In this document: piece after piece, positions 10,813-23,604 of the stretch
How positions within the stretch are numbered: the first letter of the stretch is position 1
Layout: each line of letters begins with the position of its first letter
From: Monilinia fructicola
Lineage: Eukaryota; Ascomycota; Leotiomycetes; Helotiales; Sclerotiniaceae
Assembly (NCBI GenBank): GCA_008692225.1
Contig: VICG01000010.1
Coordinates: 1,178,001-1,242,000 of the forward strand
Reading direction: 5' to 3'
DNA length: 64,000 nucleotides
Notes under the pieces: generated by a model
Told to the model about the DNA's origin: nothing
The model's database searches: none
What the model saw: the letters and a program-made list of their open reading frames with translations, nothing else
Program-made: the position numbers and the translations under genes

Positions 10813-13530
10813 ATGTCACCTCCACGCGGCAATGCACCAGTTCTCTTGCTCATTATCCTGATCCTTTGGTGGCTTGGGTCCAATGACGCCAGTCTCCCTA
10901 CCAATTTTGGAGATCCGCGAGATTATGCAGAGCAGCAACTGGCACATAACAGGCATGTGTTTGGGGTGTTGAATACGACGAAAGTATGGGGAGTTTTGCG
11001 CCGCAGCAGTCGGGAAATGCAAGCTATCTGAATCTGACGGGGTTCAGGGTTGAGGATGGATATAGATGGGAGAGATTGGATGCGTTTAAGGAAAGAAGTG
11101 ATGAATTGAGAAAGTGGGCGAGGGGAGCGGTGGGGACGCCCGAACATAATCTCGAGGGCGTGATGGGATTGGAGGGAAGGATTTATACGAATGTGACAGG
11201 AGTGGTGAAGGGCAAGTGGGCAAGGTATATGGGGGGCTTGGTGGATGGGAAGGAGAGGAGGGGCGGACTGAATCTGAGTGTTATTGCGCCGGGGATTGGG
11301 TGGGCCGTGAGGGATGAAGAGTTATGGGCGAGGAATGTGACGGGGAGGGAGGGGAGAGTTATGTTGAGGTTGGATGAGGTAGGGGTAGAGGAGATGATTG
11401 TAGAGGGGAATAGAGCGGCTGCTGCCGGAGGCGAGGGTTCGGCGAAGGCTGATGAGAGAACCCAGAAGGCTGTGGAGAAAATTCAGAAAAGAGCCATGTC
11501 TGATGGAATTGAGAGGGTTGATGTCGGCATTGGCACAACTCCAAGCACGGGTATACATGTTAGGGAGGTTACAGCCTCGTTGACAGTTCAAGATGAAAGC
11601 AGTAGTGGTGATGGACATGAAATGAGGATGCACGGTGTACATTGGCCAAACGAAGGAGGGGTCCTTCTGAGCACTACCAGTGATAAATTCTTTGGAGCTT
11701 TTGCTCTTCCTCACTTTACAACCGACGAGGACCATTTCATAAGCAGTGCTGAGGTTATGAAGAAGACATTGGGTGCCAGACTACGAAAACTTGAGGAATC
11801 TGCCAAGGAAAACCCGAGGAATCTGCTGGAATCTAGTTCGGGCAACCAAATCGATGGTTTACCAACACCCCATTGCGAATACATCTTGTTTGCTCAAGTA
11901 CAGCCTTTGAAATTCAATGGACTTGAGTACCAAGATAAATCACCTAAAGCACACACTTTTGTTCATGAACTCGAGAATGAGCTTCGGTTCCCAGATGGTA
12001 CCCCCGTTCCTCAGCCACCGAAGTTACAATTATCTACAATAATCTTCTCGCCAGATTGTGGATTTATGCTTGAGTCGAAAGGACCGCCAGGGTTTGCCCC
12101 TGTTGATGGGGAGCATCTTGTTGGGCTGAAGCAGGAGGTCTGGCTGCAAAGCATTCGCTCTTGGTTAACGATACTTGCAGTGGTAGCCCTTGGTCAGACT
12201 TTAATTCTAAAGATGCAATGCAAGGAAGCCTCTACGCCATCAACTGTCGGCCGTGTTAGCGTTTATACTGTTGCCATGATGCTTCTGGCAGACGGATTAT
12301 TGTTCTTTACTATGTCGCTGGCGAGTGCCACATTGTCCAGTATCTTTCCATCTGCGTTATTAGCATCATTCGCAGGCTTGATGTCCGTCGCACTAGGAGT
12401 TCGCTTCATCGCAAATATTTATAGTGTTCAGGAACCGGAGCGATTGGAGCAGGAAAGAGCACAAGCAGCTGCTTTGGCAGAGTCACAGGCTAGAAATTCA
12501 CCTGCTACTGCACGATCACCACCAATTATCACGGGCCGCGGGAGCAGACACACTTCCCTTGTCTGTTACCTCTTCAGCGCAAACTGCGTCACAAAACACC
12601 CCTATCATCGTTCCTTCAGACCAGGATATCGACGCGGAAATAGCCGAAAACGTCAACGCAGCATCAATACTGCCTCGTCCAGCAGGAGCTCAAACCACCA
12701 CTACAACAGCTCAACCTCAATCCAGAGTGAATTCTGACATAGGCCCCTATTACGGTCAATTCATTCTCTTCCTAACTGTGATACTTTTCCTTTCCATATT
12801 TTCCACCAGCTGGCCTGTTCCTCTCCGCACAGCCTACGTGCATCTTCTATCTTTCACCTACATGTCTCTCTGGGTTCCACAAATAAAACGCAATATCACA
12901 CGCAACTGTCGTAAAGCTCTTCTTTGGCGTTTTGTTATCGCACAGAGTTTGCTAAGGCTGTCTCCCTTTGCTTATTTTTATTTGTATGAAGATAATTTTA
13001 TATTCAGCGAGAATGACTGGACGGCGATGATAGCTTTAACGGGATGGGTTTGGTGTCAGCTAGTAGTATTGTACAGTCAAGAAATTCTTGGGCCCAGATG
13101 GGCGATTCCAAAACGCTTTGGATGGTATAAGGAGGGTTGGGACTACCATCCTATTTTACGGGAAGATAACGTCGAGTCTGGAGGCCTACCAATTGGTCTT
13201 GTTAAAGTCCCTTTAAATTCTCCTGCGACTCCAGGATTTGAAGAAACGGATATGGATACATCGACGGAAAGGGAAAGAGATACAAAGGCTGGTATCAGAA
13301 CAGTGGACTGCGCTATTTGTATGCAGATTCTTGAGGTTCCTGTAGTAGGAACAGGCGAGGATGAGGGAGGTAGAGGGGGTGCGAACTTGTTGCCAGTGGC
13401 CAGACCTTGGGACAGGAGGAGTTATATGGTGACTCCTTGTAGACATGTTTTTCATAGCCCGTGTTTGGTGGGTTGGATGAAGTATCGGCTGCAGTGTCCG
13501 ATTTGTAGGGAGGGCTTGCCACCTCTGTAA
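10813..13530 (+). CDS. dscA: DSC E3 ubiquitin ligase complex RING subunit (Dsc1/Tul1 family), with two compensating frameshifts
   Basis: The Golgi/ER-membrane RING ligase that, in other fungi, is needed to cleave the SREBP transcription factor and for membrane-protein quality control. It starts at 10813 with a signal peptide or anchor (VLLLIILILWWLGS), then YAEQQLAHNRHVFGVLN and YLNLTGFR of the lumenal domain, a cysteine-containing HCEYILFAQV stretch, membrane helices (about 12150-12420 and 12750-13110) and a C-terminal RING-H2: CAIC, CRHVFHSPC and CPIC. The frame is 1, then changes at the G run 10988-10991 (one base short), and returns at GGG 12533-12535 (one base extra); 2718 bp in total is divisible by three, giving 905 residues without introns. 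The first shift lies in conserved sequence, the second in a low-complexity cytosolic linker. I read these as consensus errors rather than a dead gene. Confidence 0.9.
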
Positions 13531-15554
13531 GATTGCTCTTGGAGACGGCATGTATAATGCGGGGAAGCGAAAGTGATAGTCACATACACACGAGTACATA
13601 TTGGGATAACTAGGATAGGTAGCATATGCCATAGCGTTGCATGCTAAGAGGCATCGAATATACATTTCCTTGCCAAGCTGCTGATCCTATCACATACATC
13701 TACTGAAACGCAGTCCTAATCCCTGATAGCTCATCATCCAGGCGATCTATGCAGCACAAAACCTACTTGATAGACCACAACGCGACAGAAAGCCAAACGG
13801 TTGGAAATCTCAAAGTCCCTACAGGTTCCTTCCTACCCACTTAGTAGATAGAGTAAACTCTCACCCTTCATCAAACCATGACGACATGCCTGCAAAAATA
13901 AAATCAAATCAATCCCAGACCCGATCACCAAACTCCCCCACCCACGACGCAGTGCATTGTATTGCATCGCATCGCATCGCATCACACAACAACAATCTCC
14001 AGAACTTTCATCAATACTATATTTCAGCTAATTCACATGAACATGCACATAATTGCAAAACACATACGCATACAAGTATCTATCTACCCATCTGCACATC
14101 TCTACCAACCCAAGCACCCCAAAAGAATGGGAAAACCCGCCACAAAGACGCTCGCGTGATCGATGGGGATCACGCGATGGTGCCTACCCAGTTATCTACT
14201 ATCTCCCGCTAGTCAGGAAGTGTTGGGAAACGAAGAAGGGGGGGGCTGTAGCTGGTAGCTAGCTGGAGGCACGTCGGGCGAGGGAACAGCCCAGATGATG
14301 GATGAGATGTGGATGGATGGATGGATGGATGGATGGATGGATGGAGATTCGGAGGGGAGGTATCATGGATGGAATCTATGTATGGGTGTGGACGGGTGCT
14401 TTTGCGGGGTTGAGGGGGTTGTGGATCGTAGATTGTGTTTGGTGGTGGTGGGGTAGACGGGATGGGTGGAGAAGGGGGATCGTAGATGGTTGGGATTCCT
14501 GGGGGGAAGATACCAGGGGTATGTATGGATCTATCGCCGTTGCTGTGTGGGATATGATGGATGACGAGATGCGAGGATATGGAAGGTCATATGCTTCAAG
14601 GCATTACGGGGAGTTTTGTGCTTGGGACTTGGGAATTCTACTCGGTGAGGAGTAAGTAGAGAGGCTGGTTCAGGACTTGGGAGTTGGAGATCTGTCAGAT
14701 TTATAGATACGGATTTGCACAAAAGGATGAAGGGCGGGAATGATGTGGATGATTAGGCCTACTATACGCGTGGATTTCTGAGATGGCTGTCTCGTGTTTT
14801 GTATAGAGTGTTCAGAGGAATGACAGAATGACAATGGCAACTCTGGGATGTGAAGATTGGTGAGAGTGAATGTAAGAATCCGCAATAGGCCAATGATATG
14901 ATAAAGCGTGTAGAGACTCGTGACCTTTATTGTTATAGAGTCATATTCTATTGTCTAAACTGCGAACACAAGGGAAGTTTGTGAGAAGCATGTGAAGCCA
15001 CTCAAGCTTATCGTTGGCGTAGTTGTAATTTGATGCATTTAAATATATAGAAATGCAACCACCCATGAACCTTTCCCCCCTCCCCCTTGATCTCCCGTAT
15101 CTTCATCAAGCATTCTCCTCTACCCCACCATAATCTTCACCACTCTTTGTGAATAACCGTCAACTTGAATGTATTCTCATCCTTTCCCCAACATTTAGGT
15201 CATTCCCTCCCAAAATGTTTACTCGATCTCCAGAAGACGCCAGTGAATGGCGTGGCGCAGTCCCCTCATCTGCTTCCTACTCTTCCGGAACCAATGATTC
15301 ACGAGCCACCTTTCTCACACTTCGGTTCTTATAAGAGTCTTCAGATGGCTGGAACCTCTGTACAACCTCTAACTCTCTGACACAACAATAGATCGATAGA
15401 AAGATCGAGACTCCAGCAACTTGCTCGTTACTACTTACTTCAAGAGACAACTCACCGACTTACCTTTCTTCTGTCTTTTTGTCGTTTTTACTCACAAGTA
15501 TCATATATCCAAAATCTTTATATCCATCGCCATATTCTTTGTGACTCCAGTACC
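13531..15554. other. Intergenic, low-complexity, no gene recognised
   Basis: Contains a (GCATC)n run near 13965-13985 and a (GGAT)n run at 14307-14345. Short frames here are low complexity and have no introns or motifs. The right part, CT-rich at 15060-15540, is likely leader and promoter for the gene at 15555. Confidence 0.5.
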
Positions 15555-16944
15555 ATGACTCACCGATCAGATACAATGTCACTTCCTGCCAACATCTTCT
15601 GCTGCAACCATTGCACTGAAGCCGACACTCGACATTCCGATAAACCATATCATGATCCCAACAGACAATTTCACCAGGCTATTTACCAGTCATTCCTCAA
15701 CTTCACAACCAGATTATCAGCAGCCAAAGATCTGGAGTTGGTCCAAGCTCGCGAGGCTGAGAAAATTCAACGTCAAGCTGCCGAAACCTATGCAGGAGTC
15801 ATATCAGCACGGGAGGAATCTGATGATGTCTCCATGAGCCTCATGGACATGATTCGAAGTTATAATCCGGATAATAAGATGGCACACTCAACCCTACCTC
15901 CTTCATTGACATCCACCAAATCTCATACCCCTTCATCAACTTTTAATAGTGCATTTGCAGTACCTTCTTCCCCTCCATTCTCGCCTACCAGCACACCTTC
16001 TAGACCCATCAAAGCCCAGAAATGCTCCGGCTTTCACTCTTTCACGAATAGCATTGGTCTCTTCGGATCACCCATGATGTCACCACCAAATTCAAATCCC
16101 AGCTCAAAGATCAGATCCACTCTAACCTCGGTATCTTCTGATGTCGGACAATCGTTCATGGAGTTCCTCAGGAATGGAGTTACTACCATCCCTTCATCAG
16201 ACGTACCAAACCTTGGATCGAGCATCACCGACTCAAAAATACCAGAATGGCGAGCACGTGCGACCACCCAAGCGATGCAACCCCTTGCCCAATCTTTCAC
16301 TCCACTGGGAGCATCCGGGCTCGGTAAATCCCCACAGTCTCCTTGGTCATCTAAACTAGCACAATCTTCAGCTCCTACAGGAATATTTGAGTCATTTCAG
16401 TCTTCTAAGACTAATGAAATGTTGGAGCCATGTCAGTCTTCAGGTCTCACTAGAGCAATGGGTCCATCCCCGTATTCAACTTCGCCCGAAAAAATTTGCA
16501 GACATTTCTTTCGATGATTTCAGAACTGTCAGAGCACCGTACTGGACAGACACAGCACCGGAACCTTTCGTTCCACAACGCGTTCTTTCTCCGTCCAATC
16601 TCATCAATAATCCCTTGATTACGAACCCTCCTCCAACATACGTGATTCATATTACCTCGCGTCAAGATTACGGCAAGACCGAATCTCATCGGTACTTCGT
16701 CTGTCCTACGGACCTCGCATCTGATTGGCCAGAAGTCAGTCTACTCCAGTGGTTTGCAGCTGGAGTGGGCTATGATGTGAAAGCCGAAAAATGGGATCAT
16801 AAGTGTCTGCAGCATCAGAGATTTTTCCGAATGGTTTTGAGACCCAATCTGGCAATGAGAGAATGGGGTTTGGGCAAACCATTGGAAGAGTTGCAGGCAG
16901 AATTGGCAAAGCTGAACGCAACTGCAGCGTCAAAGGCTATATGA
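15555..16944 (+). CDS. Ser/Pro-rich hypothetical protein with a conserved-looking C-terminal domain; one frameshift
   Basis: I do not recognise the family. From the ATG at 15555 the protein has a CCNHC cysteine motif near residue 16, an amphipathic charged helix (LELVQAREAEKIQRQAAETYAG trimmed here to its idea), then about 170 residues of Ser/Pro/Thr-rich disordered sequence. The first frame ends just after 16490; a second frame continues with FADISFDDFRTV, a YVIHITSRQDYGK strand and an aromatic, charged C-terminal region (about 150 residues) that looks folded. The two join if the six-A run at 16489-16494 is one base too long, giving 462 residues. A 58-bp intron with a poor donor (GTCTCA) and acceptor TTTGCAG at 16499 would also restore frame. 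Confidence 0.6.
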
Positions 16945-18075
16945 GAATGAGTGACGGTCATTGTTCGAGTTTATGAATTGCAGAATTATAGGCTAGTAGC
17001 CAAAGCCTTTGGTATTTTTTTTTCTTTTTGCGGAATATTCGATTTGACAGATGTGGATGGATGGATGGATGGATGGAAAGGGATATATGCGTGGGCGTTG
17101 AAGGCAGCATTGCTGGCAATGTTTTTGCAGCTCAGATGAGTCTGCGCTTGTAATAGTAGTATCATGGTATTCCGTATAGGTAGACTTTTCGATTGAGCGG
17201 CTTTGCATATTATCGTATGTACGATAGTAACTGCAGAGACCTTGCGGATTTGAGTCTATATCTTTGAGTTTAGGGGTTTCCTATTGCGATTAGGCATTTC
17301 AAAAAGCAATGTAAAGCGTTGAATATTTGGAAATCGACTTGATTCTGATGTGATTTTGCAAGGTGTTTCTAGAAACGTGACTTTGGTTTGTTGAAATAGA
17401 TGTCCTTATGGATGAATGTCCCCATGGAATGATATCTGTATGGTGAATTATCTAGATCGGCAGTAGCTTCGTAGAATGGTTCTATACTCACTCACTTGTT
17501 GGTTAATCTCCACCAGATATGCTCAGGAGAGCCAACTAACTGGGTAGTTCGGATGAGAGTTTAAGAGATCAATTGCTCCAAAGATAACCCAAGCAAACAT
17601 GATTGTCTACCATAGACGAACGACCTCCAATTGAGTTATAGTCAGTTCAAGGGCAGTTGATATAATCAACATTCGTATCCGTAATAGTTCTCACTCACTT
17701 CATGCTCATTTCATCCCATGCCATCCCTTCCCTTCATTTGCAATTGTGGAAATCTGAGAAACAATAATAACAACAACGAAGTAAGGAAACCAAGAATAGT
17801 ACCCGAACTTCACCCATCGGAACTAGAACTAAACAAGCTAGTCATTAGCTAAGCAAGCTTCAACCTCCGAGCCTCGGCAACATCGCGTAACATCTACTCC
17901 TGACCTTGCACTTCATCCATGTTCATTCATATCCATCCAAATAAACAAAACTTGACTTGACTTTCATTTAATTCCCTTCTTCTACAGTACTTTTCGTTTG
18001 TTTCAATATACATACATACATATATATATACATTTACTATCATAGTATCAAATTTATAGATCTATATTATCCATC
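16945..18075. other. Intergenic, no gene recognised
   Basis: Holds a short (GGAT)n run near 17055-17075 and, before the next start codon, AT- and CATA-rich leader sequence. Nothing else seen. Confidence 0.5.
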
Positions 18076-19001
18076 ATGTCCGAAATCAGCGGACTTCCAC
18101 CCGCAGAAACATCCCCCACATCTGCTATCCCCATCTCCATCCCCACACCTTCACCTTCACCCCGCAAGTTCCAACACCGCAAGCTCTCCAGAGCTGGCTT
18201 CCCTTATATCTATCCAAAACCGACAGCGTGCTCACTCACCTGTCAAAACTCCTCAGTACCCCTTCCGGTACTGATGTTCTTCTCTGCACAATAGGTTATA
18301 GTTCCCTCTTAACCTCCAACCTCCTCTCTCGTCTCTCCATCCATCAAATTCGCCAAACTGCTCGTCTTCTGATCGAAAAAGCTATCACCATCCCCCCAAA
18401 TACTACAATCGTGTTATCACCCTCTACACTCCCCATACCGAGTTCTCGATTGCTGGTACTAGCTGGAAGATTCAAGGCATTGAGTGCATTGATTTCAGAT
18501 TTCAGAACATTTGGACGGCTTTGGGGTTTACTTGCAATTTACAAATGGGGAAAAGCTACTTGGAATAGTCCACCGGAAGACACGTTGATTAGGAAGATTG
18601 TACAGATCCAAGTGCTCGCGAACATATGCTATCAAGTTCTGGAAAACGGCGCATATCTTAGCTCTAAAAATATACTTTCCTGGGATAAATCTAAGCAGGC
18701 GAAAGCGGGGATATGGAGTGTGAGATGTTGGATGACGCATGTGATACTTGATATTGTGAGATTAGGGGTGGAGTATGGAAGAAGGGATAAGGAGACGGCG
18801 GAGCTGAAGGGCGAGAAGGAGAAGGAGCATCGAGAATGGATGGCAAGATGGAGAAAGAGTTTAATTGTTAATTTGGCTTATGCGCCGTTGACGGTGCATT
18901 GGAGCTTAGAGGGAGGTCTCGTGACAGAGTTTTGGGTTGGGCTATTGGGAACTGTGGCTGGAGGAACAAGTTTGAGATTTTTGTGGAAGAATACTGTGTA
19001 G
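18076..19001 (+). CDS. PEX11-family peroxisomal biogenesis protein (PEX11C-like); one frameshift
   Basis: Peroxisomal membrane protein of the type that elongates and divides peroxisomes. It starts at 18076 with a short Ser/Pro-rich tail, then enters the family domain: LSKTDSVLTHLSKLLSTPSG, an amphipathic membrane-bending segment, SDFRTFGRLWGLLAIYKWG, and YQVLENGAYLSSKNIL, followed by a WSVRCWM helix and a hydrophobic C-terminal segment (EFWVGLLGTVAGG) that is probably membrane-embedded. The first 43 codons are in one frame and the rest in another; adding one base at CCC 18201-18203 joins them as ...RAGFPLYLSKTD... and gives 308 residues, a normal length. No introns. The frame break is likely a homopolymer undercall. 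Confidence 0.82.
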
Positions 19002-21522
19002 TAGTAGATTTATGGATTGAGAGGAAGATAGACAACACAGATACGGATAAAGATAGAAGAATGGCTCAAAAGATATCACAATGGTTATTCTGGAGTTGAG
19101 AGTATAGATGAAGCTGAAATAAAAAGGAACAAGTGTTCAGATCCAATGTACTGTAGTATGTGTAAAACCAACATGTACATCAACCTCCTCACAAATCCCA
19201 ACACATCACCCAGGGTCCGTTTTTCATATCATCGCGATTCCACAAAAAACCCATACCAGTAACATTCTCAACCCGGTAGAATATCCCGGAATCTCACATA
19301 CACACATGAACATGCACACAGAACACACCAGTTCGCAACATCACCCCCATCCCCATAATCCGCGTCGCCCAAGCCGGAGACGGAGTACCCCTCCTAGATT
19401 CTACATATCATATTCTGCTCGCACACAAAAAGGATCGCACAGGATATCGCACAAGGCAAACAAATTTTGCAAGCCCCTTTCATCATACATACATAGAGAG
19501 ATCAAAAGTCTCACAACATCCTGCATGTCATATACATAAAACATATCATCATGATCGGAATGATCGGAATGATCGGATAGATCATAGATTATCTTCCACA
19601 AAATCTATCAAACGTCACGGCAACTAATCCTTACCTACCACTCCGTACCACTTCTTCACAGGCTGCGACGAGGCTAAAGTAGAATAGACGAGAATAGACG
19701 AGGCCCCTAGACTCCTGCAAGCACCCCCATCCAAAACGCGCCTCGCTTCCCAATCGATGCGTGTGTGTGTGCGTGTGCGACGCATCACAAATCCGGCATC
19801 ACAAAGCACAACCCATCATCAACCCATCTCTCCATCCCCTACACCAAACACCAAAACAAAGATCCGCACAGCACAACCCAATGCCACACGACACAACGCA
19901 AGCCTAAACGACGAAAAACAAAGCGACAGCAGGAGCGAAGCAACACATGCGCACACGCTCACACACGATTCCGTCACACCACCCGCTCGCTGCCAACACA
20001 TTCGCATCACGGGAGCTGCTCGTGTCACATTGGATATGCGGGTATCCTTTTATTCGTCCATCCTTTGCTTGCTTGCTTGCGTGCATGCAGCTTCTACGAG
20101 ATATTCACTGCTCTGAACTTTTCAGCATGTTGCTTTCGTTTCATTTCATTTCATTTCACTTCGCCTAGTGCATGCTTCCAACACCCCCCTCCCCCTTCCC
20201 AATATCCGTATCGCAAAAGGCCGCCGTCGTGGACATTGATCGTGCGAGCCGGGCGAATCTCAATCTCCATCTCCATCTCCATCTCAATCTCAATCTCAAT
20301 ACCAACATCAACATCAACATCAATCTGCGCGAGGAACCAAAGCACCATCACCATCCCCATTTCTCGTGCGGCCCGCCCCAGCTCTGACGGGATGTATGCA
20401 TATGTGCATACGTGCATATGTGCATATGTATATCCATATATCTCCACACACCCCAATCCTGAATCTGATTTCCATTCCAACAACGGGCCAGGGACAGTGG
20501 CCTATACCAAGACCACTCACTCGTGCGTAGGGAATACCGCGAGACAGGCAAGAAAGAAGATGGAAGGAGTAAGAATACCGCCACGCCACGCCACGCCACG
20601 CCACGCCACGCCTAAAGCCAAGAAGAACCCCCCCCGCAAATCTCCCCCCTCCAAGAAAAAAAAAAACACAAACCAAGAACCACACTGTAGCGATATTCGC
20701 CAGATGCAAAAGTGTGATTGATGAGTTATCTTCTGCCATCTCGTCCCAGCAAGTAAAGCAAGTAAAGCAAGTAAAGCAAGTAAAGCAAGTAAAGCAAGTA
20801 AAGCAAGTAAAGCAGATAAAAAGCTTGATGATACTCCACTCCTCCCCCACCCCCTCCCTATTCATCCCGTATCCCATAGTAAAGTAAAGTAAAGTAAAAG
20901 AGAAGCGTCGCCCAAATATCTATATCTATATCTACATCTACACACACACACACACACACACACATACAAACCCAACGCCCGTAAAGCGCACCAAAGGAGA
21001 TGAAATCAAGATCAGGGTAAATAGCATAATGATATACGACTATATACTACTATATATACAAGACGAGACTACAACATAGAAAGGAGAGAGAGAGAGAGAG
21101 AGAGAGAGGAGTAAAAAAAAAGAAAATTAAAAAAACAAGAAAAAAAACCAGCAACAAGATGACCGACGACGTACTGGCTGTTTACAGAAGATCGTATTCC
21201 TCCACTGCCCTTTTGACCCTGGCGTCATTTTGATCCGTGGCATTTCCCTCTTTGTGTTCCGTATATTCCGTGTAGACCCTTTCACCGTGGGCCCCCCCGC
21301 CCAAAATGTGCGATTATTAATTTTTCAGTCTGTGTGCCATGTTTTGTTTTGTTTTGTTTTGTTTTGTTTTGTTTTGGGTTCCCGCCGTCCCCCTTCCCCC
21401 TTTCATCCGCGTGCAGAATACGCTCTGTCTCCTCCCTCCCCATCCCCTCTATCTCGTCCCTTCCTCCCCACCCCAATCCAAACCCAAACCTAAACTCACA
21501 CCGCACCCCCCCCCCCCCCTTC
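19002..21522. other. 2.5-kb low-complexity intergenic region
   Basis: Packed with simple repeats: ATCTCC/AATCTC runs near 20255-20320, a (CCACG)n run at 20580-20610, nine-base AAGTAAAGC units at 20750-20813, (CA)n at 20941-20963, (GA)n at 21083-21109, (TTTTG)n at 21341-21376 and a long C run at 21505-21519. Long frames on both strands here are repeat translations. I see no gene; the right part is probably the 3' UTR of the minus-strand gene ending at 21523. Confidence 0.6.
20750..20813. repeat. AAGTAAAGC tandem repeat
   Basis: About seven near-perfect copies of a 9-bp unit. Confidence 0.9.
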
Positions 21523-22759
21523 TCAAATAATCCTCCAACCCTCCCCATCCGCCTTCCTCCTCAACCCCAACAACTCCAACAAGCCCGTGTGAATCTCCGG
21601 ATGATCCTCCACACAGCGGATGTACATCGCAAACGACTGCAGCTCCTCCCACAAGCCCCACCCCTTGATGTACTTCTTCAGCCACTCGCGCAGCGCGTCG
21701 TCGACCTTGCTGCTCATCATGACCGTGACCACGATGCCCGTCAAGGTGCTCCCGCTCACGATGTTGTCCGCGCACTGCTTCTTCAGCTGCGCCAGGCTCT
21801 TCTCCATGACGCTCTTGACGCCCAGCGAGGACGCCAGGACGTTGAGCGTGACGAGATCGTGCGCCGACGCCGACGCCAGCACCTGTTCTTCGTTGATGCA
21901 GGAGAAGAGGCAGTCGAGGACGGCCGGGGGGATCTCGTCTTCCTTCTTCTTCTCCATCATCTTGACGAGCGAATCCTCGAACTTCGCTTGGTCGGCGAGG
22001 AAGGATTTGCGACAGGCGTACGTCTGGCCTCGGATGACGATGTCTTTGGTGGGGAATCCGTATTCTTTTTTTCGAGGGGCTTCCGCCTCCGCCACCGCTG
22101 CTGGAACCCTTCTCTTTGCTGCCACTAGAGCCGGAAGAGGAGGAGGATTCAGTTTGAGGTCCTCCTCCTCCTCCCCCTCCCCCTCCCCCGGAACAACAAT
22201 GATTATGCAAATCCATCGCGTGACCATGTCCCCTCCCATCATGATGACATCCCACGGCCAACGGCGCAAGCGGCAGTCGGAGAACCTCGCATTCATGACA
22301 GGGGCATGTGTATGGTTCCTGAGTACAAACTCCGATATTTGCCCCTCGCCACGGATCCCTGAATATGGCATTGGGATCCACAACTTGCACTTGCGGCGCA
22401 TGTCGGAGACGCGGATCCATGAGTGCGTGAGGATGCGCATGAGAAATTCCATGATAGGAGATATCGACGCTTCCCCTTCGGATTTGATGCGGGAGAACCA
22501 TATGCGTATTCATACTCAGATCATTGTAATTCCTTGCTGCTCCGCCGCCACGAGCGAGTGACCCCTGTCCGGCTCGAGCACTGAATACAGGAATGGGAAT
22601 CATGGCGCCGGCTCCAAGGGCACTGAAGCCATTGTCGAATGAGTTTCGGAGGGGTCCGTGATGGGCATTACCCCGGGCACCGCCGGAATATCGATCGGAG
22701 GGTGAGAGAACGCGTGCTCGTTGGGGGGCGTATGGTGATAGAGGTATCAATGCTGACAT
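21523..22759 (-). CDS. Gly/Ser-rich hypothetical protein, possible BTB/POZ-like C-terminal domain; one frameshift
   Basis: From the ATG at 22759 the N-terminal half (about 230 residues) is disordered, with Arg/Gly, His and Cys/His-rich patches (YTCPCHEC) and a long Gly run then Ser-rich linker. The reading frame changes at the seven-T run 22066-22072 (plus strand); with one base fewer the protein continues as KKEYGFPTKDIVIRGQTY to a globular C-terminal domain. That domain starts like a BTB/POZ fold (DIVIRGQTYACRKSFLADQ, then an all-helical region with LDCLFSCINEEQ and LNVLASSLGVKSVME), and ends ...GEGWRII, 411 residues in all. The BTB assignment is a weak inference from strand-helix pattern; no known family name is certain. 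Confidence 0.6.
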
Positions 22760-23604
22760 TGCCCAGAGTTGTGTTGAGATTGAGTGGTCTGAATTGGGAG
22801 CTTTAGAAGTGAAGCGAGCAAAGAATAGTGGGTAGCGAGTATTGAGTAGTTAAGAGGATGAGAGTCGAGTTTCCCAGAAGTAGGTTGTGAAGAATCAACC
22901 TTGGAAGTGTGCGTTTGTCAAAATTTCAAGCCAGCTCCACTGTTTCATTCGAAGGTGCAAACCCCCCAAAAAACCGTAAAACGTAACGTATCCACCGAAA
23001 AAACACAGATACAGAGATTCGCTTCGACTTTATCCTTATCCCCCCCCCTCCGTGGCTCTGCTTGACCCCTCGATCATATCCTAGAACACTAGTTGCTGTA
23101 ATAATATGCTGTGCCTGGGTATCAATGATAGATGACAGGAGTATGACTTACCTTTCCGTCTTCATGTCATGTAGCAATCGCATCCCACAAGACGACGTGT
23201 TAAATAACAGGTCGCCTTCGGCAGATTGCTTCTCTCAACCCACCCAAGTATCACCCAGCATTCACATTCAGATGGAAGAGATTGACAAGCAAACGCCCAT
23301 TCATTTCTACTGATAACCAATGAAATCGTAAAAAACTATACAACAGGTGAGGTGAGGCTTTTTACGTGGTATTGTCCCCCCCGAGAAAAGAGCAAGCAAG
23401 GCCTCGCATGGACCACAGGATATCTGCAAGCGGTCGCCACCTCGCCACCCATAACCAGTAATTTTGACCTCGTGCCAAATTAAGATCCGTGAACCGAAAA
23501 TACATTATGATAAGGAAAAATTTGCGACAATCAGCACAGCCGAATTCCGTCCAGCTGTGCTATTTCATCTTCATGACCCCCTTCCCATCCGTTCCCTTCG
23601 TAAA
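22760..23604. other. Intergenic between BTB-like and Mpv17 genes
   Basis: Promoter side of the minus-strand gene starting at 22759 plus the 3' region of the gene ending at 23605. One AACCTTGGAA word at 22897. No gene seen. Confidence 0.5.

Noticed and set aside
14302..14655. Trp/Gly-rich frame of 117 codons
   Set aside because: Begins in a GGAT array and is compositionally odd throughout; no support as a gene.
19757..20877. Several overlapping frames of 100-318 codons
   Set aside because: Low-complexity Thr/His/Ser or Cys/Phe-rich translations of simple repeats on both strands, with no introns or motifs.
21334..22561. Plus-strand frames of 264 and 313 codons
   Set aside because: Antisense shadows of the minus-strand Gly/Ser-rich gene, whose codon pattern keeps the opposite strand open.
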